Positions 6,945 through 11,751 of a stretch of 11,751 bases of DNA are shown here, piece by piece. Position 1 is the first letter of the stretch, and the number at the start of each line of letters is the position of its first letter. Location of the stretch: positions 1 to 11,751 of the forward strand of contig JACRDR010000462.1 of assembly GCA_016212845.1 (NCBI GenBank). The letters are read 5' to 3'. Made by a program: the position numbers and the translations under genes. The notes below the pieces were generated by a model. It had not been told where the DNA came from. It was given only the letters and a program-made list of their open reading frames with translations, and ran no database searches. This DNA is from Elusimicrobiota bacterium. Lineage in GTDB: Bacteria; Elusimicrobiota; Elusimicrobia; UBA1565; JACRDR01.

Positions 6945-7412
6945 TCAGACGCGCATGAGGAGGTCGGCCGCGTGGCCGGCGACCTTCACCTTGCGCAGTA
7001 CCGACGTGAGCTTTCCGTTCGGTCCGATCACGAAAGTCGAGCGCACGACGCCCATGAACTTCCGGCCGTAGAGGCTTTTTTCCTGCCAGACGCCGTAGGC
7101 CTCGCAGGCCGCTCTGTCGACGTCGGCGAGGAGCGGGAAGGGGAGCTCGAACTTGCCCTTGAACTTGGCGTGGGAGGCCTCGTTGTCGGGGCTGACGCCC
7201 AGGACGACGGCGTCCTTGCGCTTGAATTTTGCGTGGCTGTCGCGGAGATCGCAGGCTTCCTGCGTGCAGCCGGGCGTGTTGTCTTTCGGGTAGAAGTACA
7301 GGACGACGGTCTTTCCTCGATACGAGGAGAGCTTATGGACCTTGCCGGTCTCGTCGGGAAGGGCGAAGTCCGGCGCGGCGTCGCCGACGGACAGTTCGGT
7401 CGCCGCGGGCAC
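6945..7412 (-). CDS. bcp: Thioredoxin-dependent peroxiredoxin, Bcp/PrxQ type
   Basis: This 155-residue enzyme reduces hydrogen peroxide and organic hydroperoxides in the cytoplasm, using thioredoxin as electron donor. The PrxQ signature is complete: DNTPGCTQEAC places the peroxidatic cysteine at C49, with T46 of the P-x3-T/S-x2-C active site (PKDNTPGC), and the resolving cysteine C54 five residues later, as in atypical two-Cys Bcp proteins. The active-site arginine is R124 (VVRSTFVIG). LGVSPD (71-76) and FPLLAD (92-97) are further family landmarks. Length is normal for Bcp. I chose GTG 7412, which shares one base with the TAG stop of the upstream gene (TAGTG); the frame is open further upstream but only as a shadow of that gene. 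A third cysteine (C103) is outside the active site. It sits second in the operon with a Cys-containing small protein, consistent with a thiol/oxidative-stress role. Confidence 0.95.
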   Translation of the reverse strand: MPAATELSVGDAAPDFALPDETGKVHKLSSYRGKTVVLYFYPKDNTPGCTQEACDLRDSHAKFKRKDAVVLGVSPDNEASHAKFKGKFELPFPLLADVDRAACEAYGVWQEKSLYGRKFMGVVRSTFVIGPNGKLTSVLRKVKVAGHAADLLMRV

Positions 7413-7840
7413 TACGCCGCCTTGGTCTCGGCGTACTGAACTTCGATCTTGCAGAGCAGCTTCACGCCGCAGACGTCGGAGGCTCCGGCGAAGAGAGGTT
7501 CCTGGCAGATGCCGGTGGCTTCCGCGCGAGACTGGCTGCTCTCGACCATGGCCTGGACCTTGCCGGCGAGGTTGAAGGAGCCCTGTCCGCAGCGGCCGGG
7601 ACACGGCACGGAAAGCTCGACCCGGTCATCGGGACCGAAGATGCGGGTCTCGGGCTCGGCGAGCGCTTGCTGCTGGGGGCTCATGAGCTCGAGATTGACG
7701 GTCAGGCGGTCGACCTGGGGGAACGCGTCGGCGAGGCGGCCGACGTTGCGCTCGCGGGCTTCGGCCTCGCGATTGCGCTGGAGCTTCTGCTCGTTTTTGC
7801 TGGGTCCGACGGGCCGTCGCTTTTTGAAATATCGTGCCAT
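7412..7840 (-). CDS. Small cysteine-containing protein, unknown function
   Basis: The 142-residue protein has a strongly basic and charged N-terminus (about residues 1-35, KKRRP then an Arg/Glu-rich helix) and a compact C-terminal domain with cysteines C80, C84 (CPGRC), C112, C124 and C130. CPGRCGQGSFNL suggests a knuckle-like turn; together the cysteines could bind zinc or form a redox pair. No signal peptide is present, so it is probably cytoplasmic. I do not recognise a named family. It is the first gene of the operon with peroxiredoxin, whose GTG start overlaps its stop by one base. The ATG at 7840 has no good Shine-Dalgarno, but an extended -10 element (7852-7860) lies 11 nt upstream, implying a leader of only a few bases. 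Confidence 0.8.
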   Translation of the reverse strand: MARYFKKRRPVGPSKNEQKLQRNREAEARERNVGRLADAFPQVDRLTVNLELMSPQQQALAEPETRIFGPDDRVELSVPCPGRCGQGSFNLAGKVQAMVESSQSRAEATGICQEPLFAGASDVCGVKLLCKIEVQYAETKAA

Positions 7841-7851
7841 GTGGTTCCGCT

Positions 7852-7860
7852 ATCCTAGCA
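7852..7860 (-). promoter_or_regulatory. Possible extended -10 promoter of the peroxiredoxin operon
   Basis: TGCTAGGAT on the minus strand fits an extended -10 element (TGn followed by TAnnnT). No good -35 is visible at the normal spacing, which is usual for extended -10 promoters. It would start transcription about 4-5 nt before ATG 7840. Confidence 0.4.
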
Positions 7861-7873
7861 ATTCGGAGGGGGG

Positions 7874-7887
7874 CCGTTCAGCAACGG
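7874..7887 (-). terminator. Possible weak hairpin at the end of the nuclease operon
   Basis: CCGTT and AACGG form a perfect 5-bp stem with a 4-nt loop, 14 nt after the last stop codon of the nuclease operon (7902). No T-run follows on the minus strand. It occupies most of the short gap before the next operon and may contribute to termination. Confidence 0.25.
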
Positions 7888-7901
7888 ATTTGCGACGGGG
7901 G

Positions 7902-8564
7902 TCAGGCGAGTTCGGGGATGCGTCCGCCCGTGGGGCGGGCGTAGGCGCGAGGGACGTACTCCCGAGCCTGAGTCTCGCGGAACTCGGTCCACGCGGCGAA
8001 GAACCGCTTCGCCGCCGGAGCCAGAAGGAGACCTACCCCGAAGACGGCGAAGCCGGTCTGAAGCGACGACGCGAGCGAGTGGCCCTTGTAGACGAGTCCG
8101 CACAGCAGTCCTTGGCCGAAGCTCGTGATGGACGCCATGCAGACGCCCCAGGCGCGGTGCCGCTCTCCGTTCTCCGCGAACGCCTTGTCGAAGGCGATCT
8201 TGAACGTTCCTTTCGAGAGCGAGTTGGCCACGCTGACGCGCAGGACGGACGCGAGGGGAATGCCGTAGCCGGCGATCGGGTTGACCACCAGCCCGAACTT
8301 GGCCGCCCCGATCGCGACGTGTGTGGCCAAGGCCGCCGCGTTGGCTCCTACGCCGTCGCCCCCTTCCGTGGCGATCTTCCAGCGAAGCCGGCTCCAGTGC
8401 CGGCCGAGCATGCCGTCGACGAACGCGACCACCGGGACGACGGGATGGAATCCCAGCGCCACCGAGAACGAGGCGGTCGACAAGACCGCGTCGATCGCCC
8501 CGTTGCGCACGTCCTCGGCCATGAAGAAGGGCGCGCGGGCGTGCGCCCCGTGCTTGCGAGTCAT
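7902..8564 (-). CDS. Small polytopic membrane protein, unknown function
   Basis: The 220-residue protein has four to five hydrophobic segments: about 23-52, 74-94, 95-114, 138-158 and 167-186. They are separated by short charged loops, with no cleavable signal peptide. Basic residues flank the hydrophobic stretches (HWSRLRWK at 56-63, KRFF at 186-189), and the C-terminal tail is polar and arginine-rich. I do not recognise the family; no transporter or enzyme motif is visible. The ATG at 8564 overlaps the TGA of the upstream OB-fold/nuclease gene (ATGA), so the gene is translationally coupled to it. This makes a functional link with the two exported nucleases plausible, for example as an inner-membrane anchor, channel or regulator, but that is inference. 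The frame is open far upstream on the same strand as a shadow of the nuclease gene; that longer version would lack membrane protein character and is rejected. Confidence 0.75.
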   Translation of the reverse strand: MTRKHGAHARAPFFMAEDVRNGAIDAVLSTASFSVALGFHPVVPVVAFVDGMLGRHWSRLRWKIATEGGDGVGANAAALATHVAIGAAKFGLVVNPIAGYGIPLASVLRVSVANSLSKGTFKIAFDKAFAENGERHRAWGVCMASITSFGQGLLCGLVYKGHSLASSLQTGFAVFGVGLLLAPAAKRFFAAWTEFRETQAREYVPRAYARPTGGRIPELA

Positions 8565-9949
8565 TCGGCCGGAGCCGGCCCTCCGGCGGCGGAACGCCGC
8601 TCCTGCACGACTTTCCGGACCTTCGCGAGGTGCTCCTTCTTCTGGGCGGGGGTCATCGCTTCCCAGGCGTCGTGAGCGACGGCGAGCTCGTGGACCTGGT
8701 TGATGCGGCGCCAGTCCCCGGGCCGCTCGAACGGAGGCTTCTTGCCGGCGTTGATCGACTCCGCGATAGGGCCTTTGTTCCACGCGTCCATCATTTGGGC
8801 GGCCTCGTCCGGAAAGCCGTTGTCGCCGTAGTTGGAGATCATCTCGAACGCGAGCCCCGCGCGCAGCTGCAGCGCCCCCAGCAGTTCGCCGTCGACGACG
8901 AGGTGCCCCAGCATGCGGGCGTACTTGTCGCGGTCGCCGTGCGTGACGAACTCGATCTTCTTGGCGCTTCGGAGCGCGGCGTGGGCGAGCGCGGCGGCGT
9001 CCTGGCCCTTCGGCTGGCTGTAGAAGATGCCGTCCTCGGGATGCATCGTCTCGGGCGTGTCGAAGCCGAGGAGGCGCAGTCCGCCCTCGTACGGCTTGCC
9101 GTCCGGGCTCTCCTCGGCGGTGAAGGCATACCGGACCGTGTCGCCGTCGTCGAAGACGACCTTGTCCTTGGCGAGCTTGATGCGGTGCGTCTTCGGAGCG
9201 GGGCCGCCCACGATCTTCACCTGCGCGGCGGAGAACAGGAGCAGCTCCGGCCGGCCTTCGTAAAGCTTCACGCGGCCGGTGATTTGCACCTTCTTCCCTT
9301 GATAGGCGCCCTGGAGGTCCTCCGGAAAATGCGAGTACACCTTCGCGAAGATCGTGCCGGCGACGTAGCGCGACCAGTTCTGATGGAAGTTGAGATAGGC
9401 GACGCGCTCGCTCTTCGTCACCGCCTGCACGACGCCTTCGACGGTCACGACCTGGTTCTCCATGGAGGCGTTCACGTCTTCCCAGTCGAGCACCGCGTTC
9501 GCGTCGGGAGAGGTCACGACGATCTGCTCGGGGCTTCCCAGGACGATCTGCAGCGTGCCCCACGGCGATTTCTGCACCTGGCCGGTGACCTGCACGTCCT
9601 TGCCCTCGTAGTAGAACTGCGGTCCCGCGGGAAAATCCTTGAACGCCGAGCCGAAGATTACCAGCGTGACGGTCGTCTTGTAGTCGCCGAAATTGAGGAA
9701 GCAGACCTTCTCGTTGGCGTAGGCGTGCGTGATCTTGCCCGACACGAGCACGTTCTGTCCAACGTAGGTCCCGGCTTCCCGCCAGTCGATGGACGTCGGC
9801 GTCCCTTCGCGCGGCGCGGGTAGGATCGGGGGCGTCGCGTCGCCGGAGGCGCCGATGAGCTGGCGAAGGGCGGGCGACTCCAGCGCGGCGGCGAGCGAGG
9901 GACTGAGCAGGGCGGCGGCGAGCGTGAGACGGAAGATCGATCGGATCAC
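8561..9949 (-). CDS. Exported nuclease-like protein: two OB-fold-like repeats plus SNase domain
   Basis: The 462-residue product has a Sec signal peptide (cleavage near residue 22), then two similar repeats, about 55-147 and 155-247. Each has the order G/N-x-V-x-V-x-G, FLNF/YLNF, a short F-x-x-F/HFP segment and a closing strand (KDVQVTGQV, KKVQITGRV), the pattern of OB-fold nucleic-acid-binding domains. A thermonuclease (SNase) domain follows at about 255-370. All key positions of staphylococcal nuclease appear to be kept: D270 (GDT), R292 and E300 (RLLGFDTPE), D297 and R345 (DKYARMLGHL). The domain is therefore predicted to be active, needing Ca2+. The C-terminal tail (about 375-462) is helical and charged. 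The GTG start overlaps the upstream TGA (GTGA) and has a perfect GGAGG at 9956-9960, 6 nt away. An exported nuclease with tandem OB domains is unusual and suggests binding of long nucleic acid outside the cytoplasm. Confidence 0.85.
   Translation of the reverse strand: MIRSIFRLTLAAALLSPSLAAALESPALRQLIGASGDATPPILPAPREGTPTSIDWREAGTYVGQNVLVSGKITHAYANEKVCFLNFGDYKTTVTLVIFGSAFKDFPAGPQFYYEGKDVQVTGQVQKSPWGTLQIVLGSPEQIVVTSPDANAVLDWEDVNASMENQVVTVEGVVQAVTKSERVAYLNFHQNWSRYVAGTIFAKVYSHFPEDLQGAYQGKKVQITGRVKLYEGRPELLLFSAAQVKIVGGPAPKTHRIKLAKDKVVFDDGDTVRYAFTAEESPDGKPYEGGLRLLGFDTPETMHPEDGIFYSQPKGQDAAALAHAALRSAKKIEFVTHGDRDKYARMLGHLVVDGELLGALQLRAGLAFEMISNYGDNGFPDEAAQMMDAWNKGPIAESINAGKKPPFERPGDWRRINQVHELAVAHDAWEAMTPAQKKEHLAKVRKVVQERRSAAGGPAPAE
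8567..8580 (-). other. Hairpin between Shine-Dalgarno and start of the membrane-protein gene
   Basis: GGCCGG and CCGGCC form a perfect inverted repeat around CT just before ATG 8564. A GGAGG at 8580-8584 lies 15 nt from that ATG, too far for normal use, and folding of the hairpin would bring it closer. As the region is also coding for the nuclease, this could be codon-driven coincidence. Confidence 0.3.
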
Positions 9950-10836
9950 GAGTTCCCTCCGGAAGCCTTCTGGTAGCCCCGCGCGGACAATTCCTTGAAC
10001 AAGTCCTTCGGGCCGTAGGTATGCACGTCTTTGCGCAGGTGCTCGAGCTCGAGACGCATCTGGTCGGTGGTCAGGCGCAGGATCACGAGGTCGTTCCAGC
10101 GCACGCCCCACAGGTTCGAGGACATCTCGAAGACTTCGAACTCCTCGCGGTTCTGCGAGCGGAGCCAGTGGTACTCGCCCAGCCCGTTGTCGGCCCACAG
10201 CCCGAGGTTGCCCGCCTTCGCCTCGTCCTCCAGCCGGTTGAACTCCTTCAGGTACTTATGGGGATAGCGGGTGTAGGAGTAGCCGAGGCCGAGACGAATC
10301 AGCTCGGCGTTGAGCATCTTCCCGTCCGGAAGGAAGACGTAGGCGAGTACGCGGCCGTACTTGTCGTAGAGCTCCTTGCCGTACTCCAGCCGCACGCGCT
10401 GCCCGATGATCTTCTTGGTGAAGGCCGAGGCTTCCGCGGAGAGATACTGCACCGGCTTGGTCGGGTGGAGCTTCTCGGTCGTGTCGACGCCCTGCAGGCG
10501 GATCTTGCCCACGCCTTCGACCGTCAGCGTGTCGCCGTCGGCCACGTCGGCTACGAGCCCCTCGGACGGCAGTTCCTTGCCTTCGGGCGTGATCGGCGGC
10601 GTGGGGCGGGGCGCCGCCTCTCGCTCCTTGATCCGGCCGAACCACTGGTCGTTCGTGAACTTGCGGTTGAGCCAGCCTTCGCCGCCCTTCTCGTCCTTGA
10701 ACTTCTTCTCGAGCAGGTCCCAGAGCCGCTCGGCGCCGTCGCGGGCTCCTTCCGGCTCACCCGCGAAAGCGGGGGCGCGCAGCAGTCCGACGGTGAGGAC
10801 GAGGGCGGCGATGAGCGGGACTCGCTTCGAGATCAT
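9946..10836 (-). CDS. Exported staphylococcal-nuclease-domain protein (thermonuclease family)
   Basis: The 296-residue protein has a Sec signal peptide (hydrophobic 7-19, cleavage after APAFA, residue 25). A charged linker follows, then an SNase domain (about 92-218). Catalytic positions are complete: D102 in DGDTL, R113 and E121 in KIRLQGVDTTE, D118, and R162 in YDKYGRVLAYV. AGNLGLW (208-214) is the usual end of the fold. The family hydrolyses DNA and RNA using Ca2+, giving 3'-phosphate ends; being exported, it acts in the periplasm or outside the cell. A tail of about 75 residues after the domain is unassigned. The ATG at 10836 has GGAGG at 10844-10848, spaced 7 nt. Its stop codon overlaps the GTG of the next nuclease gene, so two SNase proteins are made from one coupled mRNA. 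The closest relation between the two is in the domain core; this one lacks the OB repeats. Confidence 0.9.
   Translation of the reverse strand: MISKRVPLIAALVLTVGLLRAPAFAGEPEGARDGAERLWDLLEKKFKDEKGGEGWLNRKFTNDQWFGRIKEREAAPRPTPPITPEGKELPSEGLVADVADGDTLTVEGVGKIRLQGVDTTEKLHPTKPVQYLSAEASAFTKKIIGQRVRLEYGKELYDKYGRVLAYVFLPDGKMLNAELIRLGLGYSYTRYPHKYLKEFNRLEDEAKAGNLGLWADNGLGEYHWLRSQNREEFEVFEMSSNLWGVRWNDLVILRLTTDQMRLELEHLRKDVHTYGPKDLFKELSARGYQKASGGNS
9956..9960 (-). promoter_or_regulatory. Shine-Dalgarno deciding the GTG start of the OB-fold/nuclease gene
   Basis: GGAGG on the minus strand lies 6 nt before GTG 9949, inside the end of the upstream nuclease gene. It fixes the start immediately before the signal peptide, discarding the 83-residue in-frame upstream extension. 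Confidence 0.8.
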
Positions 10837-10872
10837 GCAAAGGCCTCCGGTTGCGTCTGTCCTAGCTTCGCG

Positions 10873-10878
10873 ATTGTA
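10873..10878 (-). promoter_or_regulatory. Possible -10 box of the nuclease operon
   Basis: TACAAT on the minus strand matches 5 of 6 bases of the -10 consensus and lies 36 nt upstream of ATG 10836, leaving room for a leader with the GGAGG site. No recognisable -35 is present at 16-18 nt spacing. Confidence 0.35.
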
Positions 10879-10965
10879 GCGGCGCGGCGAGGACTCGGCC
10901 TGAGGCTTTGGAGGTGGGCCGTACCCCGGGCCTTGGACCCGAAAGAGTACGGCTAATCGGCACCA

Positions 10966-10990
10966 GCCCATCCCCGCCGGGGGGATGGGC
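10966..10990 (-). terminator. Perfect 10-bp hairpin after the glycine-rich gene
   Basis: GCCCATCCCC (10966-10975) and GGGGATGGGC (10981-10990) are perfect inverted repeats around a 5-nt loop, starting 15 nt past the stop codon at 11006. The stem is very GC-rich and stable. No T-run follows on either strand, so this is either a U-tract-less terminator or a 3'-end stabiliser. Confidence 0.5.
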
Positions 10991-11005
10991 CGGCGCCGAA
11001 ATCGT

Positions 11006-11710
11006 CTAGCTCCGGCGGAAGAGGCCCGCGACGAAGGACGCGCCGCGTCCCGTCCACTCGCCCGCGAATCCGCCGATTTTCGCCATGCCGTTGCAGATCG
11101 GCGAAGACGCGATGCGCGCGAGGAGCGAGTCGCCTTCCGGCCGCCCGCCCCAGGTGCCGGCGATCGCCGCCGCGCCGAGCGAGATTCCGCTCAAGAGGGC
11201 CATGCTGAACCCGCCGGTGGCGATGCCGAGGATGCCGTTGAAGACGAGGCCGAACGCCGCCCCGCCTCCGAGGAAGCTCATCGCGAGGCCCGCGAGACGG
11301 CCGGTGGTCTCTCCGATGCGGCGTCCCTTTTCGCCGCCATTGCCGCCGTTGCCGCCGCAGCCGGGGCCGTGGCAGTCCCAGCCCTTGGGGGCGGGGACGT
11401 CCGAGATCTTCACGGCGCCTTGGTGCCGCTCCGCGAAGACCGCGAAGCCGCTCTTCGACTTCGCGCCGGAGGCGTCCACGCCGCCGGCCTCCGACTCGCC
11501 GGAGCCGAAGCCGAGCAGCGCCTGCTGCCCTTCGAAACCGCGGGCCGCCGTGTCCTCGAGGCTTGCGCCCGAGGCCAAGCCCGCTTGGAAAATGCCCGCG
11601 GCCGATTCCGCGTTCCGAAGCATGCGTCCCGCGTGGTCCGCCGCGAACGCCGGCGCCGTCAGCGCCGCCGTCAAAACCGCCGCTTCCATCCAACGTCGTG
11701 TCAGTCTCAT
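11006..11710 (-). CDS. Exported glycine-rich protein with glycine-zipper-like segment
   Basis: I do not recognise this 234-residue protein. It starts with a clear Sec signal peptide (two arginine pairs, hydrophobic 9-19, cleavage after AFA, residue 23). The mature part has a soluble region (about 25-110), then a Cys/Gly linker with C113 and C118 (WDCHGPGCGG and repeated NGG). A long hydrophobic glycine/alanine-rich stretch (about 137-188) follows. Its glycines recur at three- to four-residue spacing (FLGGGAAFG, GILGIATGGF, SGISLGAAAIAG), as in glycine-zipper membrane hairpins that pack tightly or oligomerise. A basic glycine-rich tail with C206 closes the protein. The ATG at 11710 is supported by GGAGG at 11716-11720, 5 nt away; a second ATG seven codons in would shorten the basic start. 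It lies upstream of the nuclease operon but is separated from it by 169 bases and a strong hairpin, so co-regulation is uncertain. Confidence 0.75.
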   Translation of the reverse strand: MRLTRRWMEAAVLTAALTAPAFAADHAGRMLRNAESAAGIFQAGLASGASLEDTAARGFEGQQALLGFGSGESEAGGVDASGAKSKSGFAVFAERHQGAVKISDVPAPKGWDCHGPGCGGNGGNGGEKGRRIGETTGRLAGLAMSFLGGGAAFGLVFNGILGIATGGFSMALLSGISLGAAAIAGTWGGRPEGDSLLARIASSPICNGMAKIGGFAGEWTGRGASFVAGLFRRS

Positions 11711-11751
11711 CGAATCCTCCAGATTCTTCGTTCCTTCCTTAGTAAAGGGCT

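Noticed and set aside
5374..7071. 565-codon open frame on the plus strand
   Set aside because: It lies entirely opposite the toroid-like and peroxiredoxin genes, both of which have clear protein signatures. The translation is Arg/Glu/Leu/Val-rich low-complexity typical of antisense frames in GC-rich DNA, with no Shine-Dalgarno-led start or recognisable domain.
8565..9563. Upstream extension of the small membrane-protein frame on the minus strand
   Set aside because: It is rich in Arg/Gly/Pro with no domain and overlaps the nuclease gene in another frame. The ATG at 8564 with ATGA coupling is a better start.
8630..9823. 397-codon open frame on the plus strand
   Set aside because: It is antisense to the OB-fold/SNase gene, whose catalytic motifs are clear. 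The composition is that of a shadow frame.

Overview
This is a GC-rich bacterial window (roughly two thirds G+C by eye). It carries thirteen protein-coding genes, all on the minus strand, packed into short, tightly spaced operons. Sec signal peptides, two probable lipoproteins and a CsgG-like envelope protein point to a Gram-negative (diderm) organism. The sequence alone does not fix the phylum: an environmental lineage such as Elusimicrobiota or a deltaproteobacterial group would fit, but this is a guess. I see no tRNA, rRNA, CRISPR array, insertion sequence or phage gene.

In the direction of transcription (high to low coordinates): (1) 11710-11006 is a secreted glycine-rich protein with a glycine-zipper-like membrane stretch, followed by a perfect 10-bp hairpin. 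(2) 10836-7902 is a three-gene overlapping operon: an exported staphylococcal-nuclease (SNase) domain protein, a second exported protein with two OB-fold-like repeats plus an SNase domain, and a small polytopic membrane protein. The junctions are GTGA and ATGA overlaps, so translation is probably coupled. (3) 7840-4964 is a second operon: a small Cys-containing protein of unknown function, a Bcp-type peroxiredoxin, an exported alpha/alpha-toroid-like protein, and a stand-alone receiver-domain response regulator. (4) 4923-4474 is a 2[4Fe-4S] ferredoxin-like protein, driven by a near-consensus promoter that lies just against and slightly into the end of the response regulator gene. (5) 4360-3602 is a CsgG-family-like lipoprotein. 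(6) 3481-951 is a two-gene unit joined by an ATGA overlap: a small probable lipoprotein and a 648-residue membrane protein with what looks like a degenerate Hsp90/MutL-type (GHKL) ATPase domain. (7) 748-29 is an exported protein with a cysteine-rich C-terminus, behind a promoter placed so that the mRNA is nearly leaderless.

The main themes are envelope and exported functions plus redox/thiol chemistry. The strongest candidates for something undescribed are the coupled double-nuclease/membrane-protein operon and the lipoprotein/degenerate-GHKL membrane-protein pair. Several genes without a Shine-Dalgarno have a -10-like element only about 7-11 nt before the ATG, which suggests mixed leaderless and leadered expression.
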